A stretch of 20,392 nucleotides of DNA from an uncultured Bacilli bacterium (lineage in GTDB: Bacteria > Bacillota_I > Bacilli_A > RF39 > UBA660). Position 1 is the stretch's first letter. Each line of letters opens with the position of its first letter. This document shows, one piece after another, positions 1-7,374 of the stretch. The stretch covers positions 1-20,392 of the forward strand of contig CANRMZ010000006.1 of NCBI GenBank assembly GCA_947631885.1, in the 5' to 3' direction. Both the position numbers and the translations under genes were made by a program. The notes below the pieces were generated by a model, which had not been told where the DNA came from, ran no database searches, and worked only from the letters and a program-made list of their open reading frames with translations.

Positions 1-410
1 TTAACTCCATATACAATAGTAGGCATTAAGTCCTTACCTGGAGCACTAATTAAAACTTTCTTAGCTCCAGCCTTTAAGTGTTTAGAGGCTCCCTCAACAG
101 AAGTAAAAGCTCCCGTACATTCTAGTACTAGATCAATGTTTAAATCTTTCCAAGGTAAATTCTCTGGGTCTTTATCTGCAAAAACCTTTATTCTCTTTTT
201 ACCACATATAATTAAATCTTTATCATCATATGAAATATCATTTTCATGGAAAGTACCATGAACAGTATCATACTTAATAAAATAAGCAAATTCTTCAGGT
301 GTTCCATCTAGGGAATTAATTGCAACTATATCAAAATCTGTTGAAGTAATCATTTGTCTAAAGGCAATTCTACCTATTCTTCCAAAACCATTAATAGCAA
401 CTCTAATCAT
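1..410 (-). CDS. gap: Glyceraldehyde-3-phosphate dehydrogenase, N-terminal part (runs off left edge)
   Basis: Glycolytic NAD-dependent dehydrogenase that converts glyceraldehyde 3-phosphate to 1,3-bisphosphoglycerate in the cytosol. Only the first 136 codons are in the window. The translation starts MIRVAINGFGRIGR, the classical Rossmann dinucleotide-binding start of GAPDH, followed by family motifs around INSLDG, KYDTVHG, ECTGAF and KKVLISAPGKD. The catalytic Cys region lies beyond the edge. The ATG at 408-410 is preceded on the minus strand by a strong AGGAGG about 8 nt upstream. The gene overlaps the last 8 bp of the upstream nucleoside kinase gene, so the two are probably co-transcribed. 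No frameshift is visible. Whether this is the glycolytic or a gluconeogenic paralogue cannot be told from this part. Confidence 0.95.
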   Translation of the reverse strand, partial: MIRVAINGFGRIGRIAFRQMITSTDFDIVAINSLDGTPEEFAYFIKYDTVHGTFHENDISYDDKDLIICGKKRIKVFADKDPENLPWKDLNIDLVLECTGAFTSVEGASKHLKAGAKKVLISAPGKDLMPTIVYGV

Positions 411-2049
411 TATTATCTCCTCCTATAAACTCTCTTAATATTGAATCTTTTGGTACGTATTCGGTATTAATTGTAAAAAATTGTTTCAAGAAATTTAATA
501 ATCTTCTTGCTTCATTATAGTATGGCTCATCTTTAGTAACGGAATACAAAAGAGGTTCTACTAATATTTTTAATACACCTACTTCATAAGGCAAAGATGT
601 ATTTATTATTCTATTGGCACTACTTATATAAGGTATTATGTATTTTTCTTCCCCTGCTCTTACCTTTTGCCAGTAAGCTAAGGTATCATTTACCGAAGCT
701 CCTCTTGTTCTAAAGTCTCTAACCATTCTTCTTATCAATCTTAAATCATTTAACGATATATAATTATGTTCATCTAATCTTAAAGGAATAAAGGGGCTAA
801 CATATATCTTGTATTTCTCTTCATCAGGCAAAAAGTCTAGCACAGAAGGATTTAAAGCATGTAAGCCTTCGAATAAGATAATACTATCTTTTTGCAGTTT
901 AATCTTCTTACTAGATACTTCTTTATGTCCGGTTATGAAGTTGAAGCTTGGCATATAGATTTCTTCACCCCTTAAAAGACGTTTAACATCATTTCTTAAA
1001 TATTCAACATCTATAGCTTCAACACATTCGTAATCTTTATTCCCCTCAGCATCTTTTGGAGTTTCATTTCTTTCTTTAAAGTAATCATCAATGGATATTA
1101 CAACCGTGTGCTTACCATATATCTCAAAATAACTAGCAATTCTCTTAGTAACTGTTGTTTTACCACTTGAAGACGGGCCAGCAATTAAAACATATTTAAT
1201 CTTATCACTAGCTACTATCTCCTTAGCAGCTTCATTAATGCTTAGGTTAAAGTTTAGTTCCGTAGATTTAACAAAGTTAGTTATTTTCCCTTTATATATC
1301 TCGCGATTTATATCATTGATATAAGGAACTTTCATGGTATTTAGCCAACTTGCTCCTTCTTCATATGATTTCATTATGCCTTCATAATTACGATATTCAG
1401 GAATATTACCATCATAGTATTCCATAGGATAAGAAATTAAAATTTTATTATCGCTTAAGTATTTAATTTCATATTTGTTGACTACCCCTGTTGAATAAGG
1501 CATTTCATAATAGTAATAATTAACAATGTTATCAAGGCGATAAAGGGTTACGGTTAAATCCATAATATTTTGAATGTTATCAGATTTAACTTTATTGCCA
1601 AGTTTATCATAATATGTTATACCATCTTGGCCTTTAATAATTAATTTTTCTATTGGTCTGTCTTCATCAACTATATCAAGCATTGCTCTTTTTAAAGTAT
1701 AAATATCGCTATTTAAAAGTTCGATGCCTTTAATGTTAGCTACAATACCACACGGGATATTGTATGAATATTCAACAGAAGCACTTGGAAAGCATTTCTT
1801 TAAAGCATATTCAAATACCATTTTTAAACCCGCAACATAGATTCTATTGCCATCAGTATCATTTACTTTTAAAAATCTTATATTAACATCATGATCACAT
1901 TTATCTGCTAAAGAAGTAATCCGATTATTAACACTTATACCTATTATTTCTGGAGCATCAGGAAATGTCTCACTTATTTCTTTATAAGTGGTGTTTTTAG
2001 GAAAAGTTTTTGTTTGATTATTATCTAAAGTAACTTTTATATCACTCAT
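403..2049 (-). CDS. TGS-domain nucleoside kinase (uridine kinase-like)
   Basis: A 548-residue cytosolic protein of the fused TGS plus uridine kinase/phosphoribulokinase type found in Firmicutes and annotated as nucleoside kinase. Residues 1-65 look like a TGS domain, and the following ~150 residues resemble the second additional domain seen next to TGS in threonyl-tRNA synthetase. The kinase domain starts near residue 285 with the P-loop GPSSSGKT (about 289-297), followed by SIDDYFKER and FEGLHALNP, which match the uridine kinase substrate-loop and Walker B-like regions. The expected reaction is NTP-dependent phosphorylation of a nucleoside; the true substrate is not established from sequence. 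The ATG at 2047-2049 has AGGGG 7 nt upstream and a good promoter further up. Its end overlaps gap by 8 bp. Confidence 0.88.
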   Translation of the reverse strand: MSDIKVTLDNNQTKTFPKNTTYKEISETFPDAPEIIGISVNNRITSLADKCDHDVNIRFLKVNDTDGNRIYVAGLKMVFEYALKKCFPSASVEYSYNIPCGIVANIKGIELLNSDIYTLKRAMLDIVDEDRPIEKLIIKGQDGITYYDKLGNKVKSDNIQNIMDLTVTLYRLDNIVNYYYYEMPYSTGVVNKYEIKYLSDNKILISYPMEYYDGNIPEYRNYEGIMKSYEEGASWLNTMKVPYINDINREIYKGKITNFVKSTELNFNLSINEAAKEIVASDKIKYVLIAGPSSSGKTTVTKRIASYFEIYGKHTVVISIDDYFKERNETPKDAEGNKDYECVEAIDVEYLRNDVKRLLRGEEIYMPSFNFITGHKEVSSKKIKLQKDSIILFEGLHALNPSVLDFLPDEEKYKIYVSPFIPLRLDEHNYISLNDLRLIRRMVRDFRTRGASVNDTLAYWQKVRAGEEKYIIPYISSANRIINTSLPYEVGVLKILVEPLLYSVTKDEPYYNEARRLLNFLKQFFTINTEYVPKDSILREFIGGDNND

Positions 2050-2077
2050 ATCATTTCCCCTATTCTTAATCTTCCTA

Positions 2078-2106
2078 ATTATACCATTTAAACTATCATA
2101 TGTAAA
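2078..2106 (-). promoter_or_regulatory. Sigma-A-type promoter for the nucleoside kinase-gap operon
   Basis: On the minus strand, TTTACA (2101-2106), a 17-nt spacer and TATAAT (2078-2083) with an extended TG dinucleotide. It lies about 30 nt upstream of the kinase ATG. Confidence 0.7.
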
Positions 2107-2127
2107 TTAAGAAAAAAGTTTCAACTA

Positions 2128-2153
2128 TTAAAAAAGAACCTTTATTAGGTTCT
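2128..2153 (-). terminator. Rho-independent terminator of the 2152-2940 gene
   Basis: AGAACC (2135-2140) pairs with GGTTCT (2148-2153). On the minus strand the stem is followed by a run of T residues. The stem includes the TAG stop of the upstream gene. Confidence 0.7.
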
Positions 2154-2940
2154 ATCTTTTACGCATATTATCAATAGCTAAAGCCAAAACAGGGCTCATT
2201 TCTTCAGGAACATCATCCCGACTGCACAAATCTCTATACATGCCATCAAGATAATGAGTAGGAACATTTAATATTTCTTCGCACCCTATTAAAGAATAAA
2301 ATTCTCGCTTTGCAACAACGGTGCCCGTTGCTAGGTCGACAATAAGCTCATTATCCGGAGTACTAAAAAATGAATGAAAACATCTTCCCTCTAAACAGTT
2401 AGCCATTAATATAGTAGTAGCATAATAACCCGGAAAATAACTAGCTAGATTAAAAGTAACATTATGGCATTGGCTAGAAAGTGTTTTAGTATCTATAGAA
2501 TAACCATGATGTTCTTGAACCCACTTTTCAGCACTTTCTATATGAGCCGAATTTTCGCCCATACCAATTTCTAAACCTGATTCATCTATAGTAATAGGTG
2601 TATAAATATTTAAGTCTCTTATTAAAATAGCCAAAAAATTAGCAAGTTCTTTAGGAGTACTCGGCAATAGGAGAATTCTAGCTAAAGTTGGAATGAAAAA
2701 TCTGAAATTGCTGTTTTCTTTTCTTAATAAAGATAGGCATTCTTGCTGAACAATAGGAATACCAGAAAATAAAAGGATATCAAATAACTTAACTATGTAT
2801 GCATCGACATTATCTAAGTCAATAAAATCACTTATATGAAACTTTTGGTCTAAAGCATCATATATAGCCTTCGCTCTTTTATCTTCAGAACGCCTTGAAT
2901 CAATCTCTATTTCATTATATTTTCTATCAAAATAATTCAT
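2152..2940 (-). CDS. Uncharacterised 262-residue protein with a possible Cys-His-Asp triad
   Basis: Not recognised. The reading frame is open further upstream to 3105, but the ATG at 2938-2940 is chosen: AAAGGGG sits 6 nt before it, a sigma-A-type promoter lies upstream, and the longer version would run into the clpP coding region on the other strand. The protein is mostly helical in its first 140 residues and has no signal peptide or membrane segment from this start. The C-terminal part contains Cys158 (QCHNVTFN), His189 (CFHSFF) and Asp202 (LIVDLATG). That spacing and order resembles a papain/transglutaminase-like Cys-His-Asp arrangement, but this is inference from pattern only. It is transcribed alone, divergent from clpP, and ends in its own terminator. 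Confidence 0.75.
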   Translation of the reverse strand: MNYFDRKYNEIEIDSRRSEDKRAKAIYDALDQKFHISDFIDLDNVDAYIVKLFDILLFSGIPIVQQECLSLLRKENSNFRFFIPTLARILLLPSTPKELANFLAILIRDLNIYTPITIDESGLEIGMGENSAHIESAEKWVQEHHGYSIDTKTLSSQCHNVTFNLASYFPGYYATTILMANCLEGRCFHSFFSTPDNELIVDLATGTVVAKREFYSLIGCEEILNVPTHYLDGMYRDLCSRDDVPEEMSPVLALAIDNMRKR

Positions 2941-2965
2941 ATATAACCCCTTTAATTGAGTATAT

Positions 2966-2993
2966 ATTCTAGCATAAAATGGTATAAAGTCAA
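2966..2993 (-). promoter_or_regulatory. Sigma-A-type promoter for the 2152-2940 gene
   Basis: Minus strand: TTGACT (2988-2993), 16-nt spacer, TAGAAT (2966-2971) with an extended TG upstream of the -10. The promoter ends about 25 nt before the chosen ATG and supports that start. No equally good promoter was found for the divergent clpP in the same 106-bp gap. Confidence 0.7.
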
Positions 2994-3046
2994 ATAAATG
3001 AATATTTTTCTCTTTTTTTACTATTATATTTACTAGGAGAAAAAAC

Positions 3047-3619
3047 ATGAATATCATACCCATGGTGTTGGATAGTAGTAATAATAAAGAAACTATATAT
3101 GACATATATTCTTTACTTTTAAATCATCGTATTATTTTCTTAACAGGAGAAATTGATGATAATATAGCTAGCTTAATAACTGGCCAACTACTATATTTAG
3201 ATAGTTTAAATAATGATGATATATCTTTATATATAAATAGTCCCGGTGGTAGTGTAAGTGCTGGCCTCAGTATTTATGACACGATAAAGTATATTAAATC
3301 AAATGTTATTACTATTGGCCTTGGTATGTGTGCTAGTATGGGAGCCTTTATTCTTTCTAGTGGAGATAAAAGATACGCTCTTCCCAATTGTGAAGTTATG
3401 ATTCATGAACCTTTGGGAGGAGGTTCTGGTCAAGCTACTGATATAAAGATACTTAGTGATCATATTTTAAAAGTGAAAGATAAGATTAATCATATCTTAG
3501 CTAAAAACACAGGCAAAAAAGTTTCACAAATTGAAAAAGACACTCGATGTGATAATTACATGAGTGCCGAAGAAGCCCTAAAATACGGACTTATTGATAA
3601 AATAATTAAAAACGATTAA
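3047..3619 (+). CDS. clpP: ATP-dependent Clp protease proteolytic subunit
   Basis: Serine protease subunit that forms the barrel degraded-protein chamber with Clp ATPases in the cytosol. The 190-residue length is typical. The catalytic triad is visible: Ser97 in CASMGAF, His120 in VMIHEPLGG and Asp169 in RCDNYMSAEEAL. The oligomer motif SPGGSVSAGLSIYD is intact. Compared with the E. coli enzyme as I remember it, two residues are missing between Ser and His, in a surface loop. The ATG at 3047 has AGGAG at 3035-3039. This is the only plus-strand backbone gene; its TAA stop overlaps the convergent divIC stop by about 3 bp, leaving no room for a separate terminator. Confidence 0.96.
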   Translation: MNIIPMVLDSSNNKETIYDIYSLLLNHRIIFLTGEIDDNIASLITGQLLYLDSLNNDDISLYINSPGGSVSAGLSIYDTIKYIKSNVITIGLGMCASMGAFILSSGDKRYALPNCEVMIHEPLGGGSGQATDIKILSDHILKVKDKINHILAKNTGKKVSQIEKDTRCDNYMSAEEALKYGLIDKIIKND

Positions 3620-3900
3620 TCAAAACGAATTATAATTTCATTATCGGTAGAATATAAATATTTTTCTTTAGCATATCTTACAACATATTCTGGATCTTGC
3701 ATTTTAGCTACTTCACTAGATAATTTTTTTTGCTTTTCTAATAAAGATTCATATTTATTACTAAGATTATTTGCTTCTTTACGATTTTTATATATTTGCG
3801 TTATATCTTTAGATACACTAGAAACTAAACAAACTAACAATATAATTATTGTTAGGGAAATAAACAAAAGTCTTCTTTTTTGCTTTCTAGTACTCTTCAC
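3616..3900 (-). CDS. divIC: DivIC/FtsB-family septum formation protein
   Basis: Small bitopic membrane protein of the division machinery that partners with FtsL/DivIB-type proteins at the septum. It has a basic N-terminus, one membrane segment (about residues 11-29, LLFISLTIIILLVCLV), a coiled coil (about 38-65) and the family's C-terminal DPEYVVRYAKEKYLYS followed by an acidic stretch. I choose the GTG at 3898-3900 (94 residues): AAAGGTGG lies 7 nt before it, whereas the GTG four codons upstream sits on top of that ribosome site. Its position next to yabQ and yabP matches the conserved yabP-yabQ-divIC order of Bacillus. It has its own promoter. Its stop overlaps that of the convergent clpP. 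Confidence 0.88.
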   Translation of the reverse strand: MKSTRKQKRRLLFISLTIIILLVCLVSSVSKDITQIYKNRKEANNLSNKYESLLEKQKKLSSEVAKMQDPEYVVRYAKEKYLYSTDNEIIIRFD

Positions 3901-3924
3901 CCTGTTATCCACCTTTGTACTTTA

Positions 3925-3953
3925 ATCGTAAACTTATGAAAGAATAAAGTCAA
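3925..3953 (-). promoter_or_regulatory. Sigma-A-type promoter for divIC
   Basis: Minus strand: TTGACT (3948-3953), 17-nt spacer, TACGAT (3925-3930). It lies between the yabQ terminator and divIC, so the division gene can be expressed in vegetative cells independently of yabP-yabQ. Confidence 0.65.
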
Positions 3954-3992
3954 TGAGCATAGCTAGTATTTACAAGCATTTTTACATATTTT

Positions 3993-4025
3993 AAAAAATA
4001 CCTAATTATTTTTTAGGTATTTTTT
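3993..4025 (-). terminator. Rho-independent terminator of yabP-yabQ
   Basis: A 13-bp arm of AAAAAATACCTAA (3993-4005) is complementary to 4013-4025, with the yabQ TAA stop in the loop. The A/T-flanked stem can work in the minus direction, with T residues from the 3' arm onward. Confidence 0.7.
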
Positions 4026-4320
4026 CTTTTAATTTATTATATATTTTAAGAGGTACTCTTTTACTTTTAACAAGATATCCTATATAGTAACCTACGATGA
4101 ATAAAAATAGATAAAAGATATGAAAAATTCCACTTGTTAGTTTATAAAAAATAATTAAATAAACTATGGCATAATCAAACATAAATAGTAATGTAATTAA
4201 GACTTTTACTATCGTTGCTTCTTTTTTAATAAATAAGTAATTAATATATGATAAGAAAAACAAAACAAAACCATAGATAAAATTAATAAAAAGAGCTTTT
4301 AACTGAAGAGATACTATCAT
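4006..4320 (-). CDS. yabQ: YabQ-family spore cortex membrane protein
   Basis: A 104-residue integral membrane protein with about four hydrophobic segments (roughly residues 10-30, 36-52, 55-67 and 68-88) and a basic C-terminal tail. Bacillus YabQ is a mother-cell membrane protein needed for spore cortex formation; that role is transferred by family and by context. Its ATG (4318-4320) overlaps the yabP stop in an ATGA arrangement, which implies translational coupling. Sequence similarity alone would be weak in so short a hydrophobic protein; the yabP-yabQ-divIC order is what makes the assignment firm. A terminator hairpin surrounds its stop codon. Confidence 0.8.
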   Translation of the reverse strand: MIVSLQLKALFINFIYGFVLFFLSYINYLFIKKEATIVKVLITLLFMFDYAIVYLIIFYKLTSGIFHIFYLFLFIVGYYIGYLVKSKRVPLKIYNKLKEKIPKK

Positions 4321-4595
4321 TTAAAGAGTTTACTAATTAAGCTTTCTTCTTTTTTCTTAACGGCTTTATCTACATAATTATAGCCATTTATTTTACCCTT
4401 GATTTTGATTAATCCCTCGTGAGTGTCAAGATTTAATAGTTCTAATCCTTGGCCTGTAATATGGATAGGTCCTAAATCAGTTTCAATGATAAATTCAGTA
4501 TTATCAAAACTTACTATTTTGCTAACTCCATTTAAAGTCATAAGTGATCTATCGATAATTTTAAGTTCACTACTATTATTTATTTTATCATTCAT
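4317..4595 (-). CDS. yabP: YabP-family sporulation protein
   Basis: A 92-residue soluble protein of the YabP/YqfC family, which acts in the mother cell during sporulation; in Bacillus it is encoded just before yabQ. The middle of the protein carries the typical pattern of alternating hydrophobic residues with GVSKIVSFDNTEFIIET, then GPIHITGQGLELLNLD and IKIKGKINGYNY. The ATG at 4593-4595 follows GGAGG by about 7 nt. It overlaps yabQ by 4 bp, and the pair ends in one terminator upstream of divIC. A sporulation-type promoter is plausible upstream. Confidence rests on both motif pattern and gene order. Confidence 0.86.
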   Translation of the reverse strand: MNDKINNSSELKIIDRSLMTLNGVSKIVSFDNTEFIIETDLGPIHITGQGLELLNLDTHEGLIKIKGKINGYNYVDKAVKKKEESLISKLFK

Positions 4596-4611
4596 AGTAT
4601 TCCTCCATCTA

Positions 4612-4640
4612 ATAATATGAATAATATATAAATTTATGAC
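4612..4640 (-). promoter_or_regulatory. Possible sporulation (sigma-E-like) promoter for yabP-yabQ
   Basis: Minus strand: a CATATTAT box (4612-4619) and GTCATA (4635-4640), 15 nt apart, roughly like a mother-cell sigma-E promoter. The region is so AT-rich that the match could be chance; Bacillus yabP being a mother-cell gene is the supporting knowledge. Confidence 0.35.
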
Positions 4641-4664
4641 ATAAAAAAAGCGACATGGTCGCTT
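4641..4664 (-). terminator. Rho-independent terminator of spoVG
   Basis: AAGCGAC (4648-4654) and GTCGCTT (4658-4664) form a perfect 7-bp stem with a 3-nt loop; on the minus strand it is followed by seven T residues. Confidence 0.85.
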
Positions 4665-4669
4665 GATTA

Positions 4670-4942
4670 TTATTCTTCGTCAGTATTTGTAGGATTATTA
4701 TATTCTTCTAAAATCTTGTCTTCGAATAATTTTCTAGTTTCAGCATTAATTGGATGAGCTATATCTTCATAGCGATCATCGGCAACCTTTCTACTAGGCA
4801 TTGCGATGAATAGCTTTTCATCACCTTCGATAATACGGATATTTCTTACAACAAAACAATTATCAAGTGTAACTGTTGCATATCCTTTCATACGAGATCC
4901 TTCTCTTTCAGTCTTGTGAACTTTTACAGATGTAATTTCCAT
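4670..4942 (-). CDS. spoVG: SpoVG-family regulator/RNA-binding protein
   Basis: A 90-residue SpoVG, a small site-specific nucleic-acid-binding protein that influences septation, sporulation and other traits in Firmicutes. Matching blocks are the start MEITSVKVHK, KGYATVTLDNCFVVRNIRI, EGDEKLFIAMPSRK and DIAHPINAETR, which span the whole conserved fold; the acidic tail after residue 80 is variable in the family. The ATG (4940-4942) has AAGGAGTGAGG upstream. It has its own promoter and terminator and so is a monocistronic unit between veg and yabP. The intervening glmU-prs-pth-mfd genes of Bacillus are absent here. Confidence 0.95.
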   Translation of the reverse strand: MEITSVKVHKTEREGSRMKGYATVTLDNCFVVRNIRIIEGDEKLFIAMPSRKVADDRYEDIAHPINAETRKLFEDKILEEYNNPTNTDEE

Positions 4943-4974
4943 TTACCTCACTCCTTCTTGTTATCCACAATTAT

Positions 4975-5003
4975 ATTTTATCTTATTTAAATGGCATTTT
5001 CAA
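4975..5003 (-). promoter_or_regulatory. Sigma-A-type promoter for spoVG
   Basis: Minus strand: TTGAAA (4998-5003), 17-nt spacer, TAAAAT (4975-4980), followed by a further A/T stretch. In Bacillus this gene is sigma-H dependent; no convincing sigma-H box was seen here. Confidence 0.55.
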
Positions 5004-5012
5004 GATATAAAA

Positions 5013-5225
5013 TCATAAATATTTCACATTTATATCTTTTGTTATAATATCGCGATAAGCAAAGCTTTTTTCTTCGCCATTTTCTAAAATAGTAAAGATA
5101 TTTGGATAAACCTTATATATAGGTCCTTCATAGTAATTTATTTTATTGCGCATGCCATAGACTGTTATATGAACTTTTTTACCTATATCATTTTGAATCT
5201 TTGCTTTTATATCATCTAAGTTCAT
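5013..5225 (-). CDS. veg: Veg protein
   Basis: A 70-residue Veg family protein, implicated in Bacillus biofilm regulation and spore outgrowth. The start MNLDDIKAKIQNDIGKKV, the middle MRNKINYYEGPI and the block YPNIFTILENGEEKSFAYRDI cover nearly the full conserved length. Its ATG (5223-5225) overlaps the yabG stop by 4 bp (ATGA), so it is coupled to yabG translation; the only ribosome-site-like stretch is a GGGG about 8 nt upstream. The strong independent veg promoter known from Bacillus cannot be assigned here with confidence. Transcription could therefore come from inside the integrated element or from a promoter within the yabG remnant. Confidence 0.93.
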   Translation of the reverse strand: MNLDDIKAKIQNDIGKKVHITVYGMRNKINYYEGPIYKVYPNIFTILENGEEKSFAYRDIITKDINVKYL

Positions 5226-5815
5226 CTAGGGAACCCCACATACATTAACCCTGGTGTAATAATACCACCAATACCATTTGTACCATATTTTGTCTTTTCT
5301 AAAATACTTACTAAATCTATTGGCTTATTTCTCTCAGTCAAAGCTATATCGGTAGCTATAATTGCGGGATCTAGCGCATGGATATTAACTCTTTTAGGAC
5401 TTGAAGCAAAATTAGCGCCTGCTTTAATTAATTCTTCATAATCACTTTGGCAAGCACCGGCGATTATGACAAGCTTTTCTTGGCTTTTTTCATACTTACG
5501 AGCCGCTCTTATAGCCTTAACAAAATTTTTGGAATTTTTATAATTATTAATATTTTCTTTAGTACCGTTTTTAGAATAAAAAGCATCATGGCCAGTGATT
5601 ATTACAATGTCAGGTTTAAATTCTGTTAATAAACCTATTATTTGATCGGCAATGTCTTCTTCATTAATCTTTTTACCAATAGCATATACACCCATTTCTT
5701 TATAAAACTTTAAGCACTTATCTAGATATTCATTATCAGCATCTCCTGTCTTTTGATAAGTAACAACCTCATTTTTTAATAAAGGCAATTCCTTGCCATA
5801 GTCCTTTTTTATCAA
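5222..5815 (-). pseudogene. yabG: 3' part of sporulation protease gene yabG, split by the element
   Basis: The C-terminal ~195 residues of YabG, the sporulation-specific protease (peptidase family U57) that processes spore-coat proteins in the mother cell. Diagnostic blocks are EYLDKCLKFYKEMGV, DIVIITGHDAF, YKNSKNFVKAIRAARK, IIAGACQSDYEELI and AGANFASSPKRVNIHALDP. Bacillus YabG is about 290 residues; the first ~95, including its small N-terminal domain, are missing. The open frame begins with a TTG at 5813-5815 and a TAA stop sits three codons upstream (5822-5824). There is no well-placed ribosome site and the next Met is about 40 codons in. All catalytic-half motifs are intact, with no internal stop or frameshift, as expected if the gene is restored by excision. 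Confidence 0.9.
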
Positions 5816-5830
5816 TATAATTTAATCCTT
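5795..5830. other. Element-chromosome junction (attachment half-site) inside yabG
   Basis: Similarity to YabG ends and the coding sequence of a large serine recombinase begins within this stretch. The recombinase TGA stop (5812-5814) overlaps the open start of the yabG remnant (5813). The exact crossover dinucleotide cannot be set without the other end or an unoccupied homologue. Confidence 0.6.
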
Positions 5831-7374
5831 TCTGGCTCACCCAAGCCAAATTTAAATGATAACTTTAAAGTATTATCATTATAAACAACAATTTCTTTTA
5901 CTAAATCCCTTACAATATCATTAATATTATCATCATTAGTTATAAATTTATTGTAAATATCAACTAATTCTTTTTTTCTCATTTCTTCATTTTTAGATTC
6001 TTCCAATTGTTTTAAGATTTTTTCTGACTGCTCTTTTAATTTTGTTTCATTTTCTTTCTTTATTATAAATTCATCCATAGTTATTTCTCCTGTTGTTTTT
6101 TTTAAATAAAGATTTCTAATATTAGTATCATGTAATTTAATATCATCTTTTATATTAGCAATTTTTAAATTAGGTCTTTCATTAATTAATATATCTTTTG
6201 TTGCCATTGAAACAATTTTATCTTCACTTACATAATTGTTGATAATATCTTTTATTGTTTCTATGAATATTGTCCTTAATCTTGAATCAGCAATATTTCT
6301 ACTTTTACATTTTTTTCGCTCAACAACTCTTGTACATTCAAAATAATATTGTACTTTTCGACCTTTCTTTTGAACTCTACATGGAGTCATAACTCGACCG
6401 CAAGTTCCACAAATTACTAATCCACTAAACAAGCCACAATAATTGTTTTTTTCTTTCCTTTTATTTATTATCAATCTATTATTAGCTTCTTCGAACAATT
6501 CGTCACTTATAATAGCAGGATGACATTTATCTATTGTTTCCCTATCTCTAATAGGAATAATTTCTCGTTTTTGTTGATGATAATCTTTTTTTATAGATTT
6601 TCTTTTAACAATTCTTCCAGTATAAGTCTTATTTTTTAATATTCTATAAACTACTTTATCCGACCAATCATAATAGTAACACTTGTTTTTACTAGGTGTC
6701 AATTTCATATATAAGACTGGTGGAATAACTTTATCATTATTTAATCCATCAGCAACTTCTTTTCTTGTTTTACCACTTGCTATTTCAGTAAAAATTCTTT
6801 TTACTACACTAGCAGCATCTTCGTCAATTTCCAAAGTTCTTTTATCTTGGATTTTTTTTATTTTATAACCATAAGGTGCTTGAGAACCAATAAATTGTCC
6901 TTCTTCTGTCTTAGCCATTGCAACTTGTTTTCTTTTAACTGAAACATCTTTAACATATCTATCATTTATTAAAGACTTAAACTCTAACATAATCTGTTGT
7001 TCATGATCATCAGGATTATTACTATCAAATTGATCATTAATTGCTATATATCTAACATTATTTTTAGGAAAATATTCACTAATATAATATGCCGTTTCTA
7101 AAAAATCTCTACCAAGTCTTGACATATCTTTAGTTATTATTGTTCCAATTAAACCTGTATTAATATCATCTGTTAAATCCTCAAAAGCTGGTCTATTAAA
7201 AGTAATTCCTGAATAACCATCATCAATGTATTCTTTATCAATTGTTAATCCCATTGTTTTAGCGTATGATTTTATAAAACCTAATTGATTATATATACTT
7301 GAGGAAAATTCATTATCTTTTTCTAAATCTTCTTGCGATAATCTAACATAAGCAACAGTTAATTTATTTTTCAT
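5812..7374 (-). CDS. Large serine recombinase, junction-proximal copy
   Basis: A 520-residue site-specific recombinase that would cut and rejoin attachment sites through a serine-DNA bond. The N-terminal resolvase domain (about 1-150) has the nucleophile Ser13 in AYVRLSQED and the conserved DDGYSG, NRPAF and TKDMSRLGRDF motifs. The recombinase domain follows (about 160-290, with GSQAPYGYK), then a zinc ribbon starting CGTCGRVM with a second Cys pair near CTRVVERKKC, and a coiled-coil region rich in Lys/Glu (about 400-480). The ATG (7372-7374) overlaps the end of the upstream recombinase by 11 bp. The gene ends exactly at the yabG junction, the usual place for the enzyme acting on that site. 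Confidence 0.95.
   Translation of the reverse strand: MKNKLTVAYVRLSQEDLEKDNEFSSSIYNQLGFIKSYAKTMGLTIDKEYIDDGYSGITFNRPAFEDLTDDINTGLIGTIITKDMSRLGRDFLETAYYISEYFPKNNVRYIAINDQFDSNNPDDHEQQIMLEFKSLINDRYVKDVSVKRKQVAMAKTEEGQFIGSQAPYGYKIKKIQDKRTLEIDEDAASVVKRIFTEIASGKTRKEVADGLNNDKVIPPVLYMKLTPSKNKCYYYDWSDKVVYRILKNKTYTGRIVKRKSIKKDYHQQKREIIPIRDRETIDKCHPAIISDELFEEANNRLIINKRKEKNNYCGLFSGLVICGTCGRVMTPCRVQKKGRKVQYYFECTRVVERKKCKSRNIADSRLRTIFIETIKDIINNYVSEDKIVSMATKDILINERPNLKIANIKDDIKLHDTNIRNLYLKKTTGEITMDEFIIKKENETKLKEQSEKILKQLEESKNEEMRKKELVDIYNKFITNDDNINDIVRDLVKEIVVYNDNTLKLSFKFGLGEPERIKLY

Noticed and set aside
2941..3105. N-terminal extension of the 262-residue protein with a hydrophobic segment that looks like a membrane anchor
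   Set aside because: It overlaps the clpP start on the other strand, lacks a ribosome site and lies upstream of a good promoter for the shorter form; the hydrophobicity comes from T/A-rich DNA.
4423..4620. 65-codon plus-strand open frame opposite yabP
   Set aside because: Antisense shadow of a well-supported gene; no ribosome site and no plausible product. The same applies to plus-strand frames at 5447-5629, 6683-6868, 7389-7733, 13585-13785 and 15836-16042.
5222..5815. A short, stand-alone YabG made from the TTG at 5813
   Set aside because: AAAGGA is 11 nt away, only three codons come from the element, and the conserved N-terminal part is absent; a split gene explains it better.
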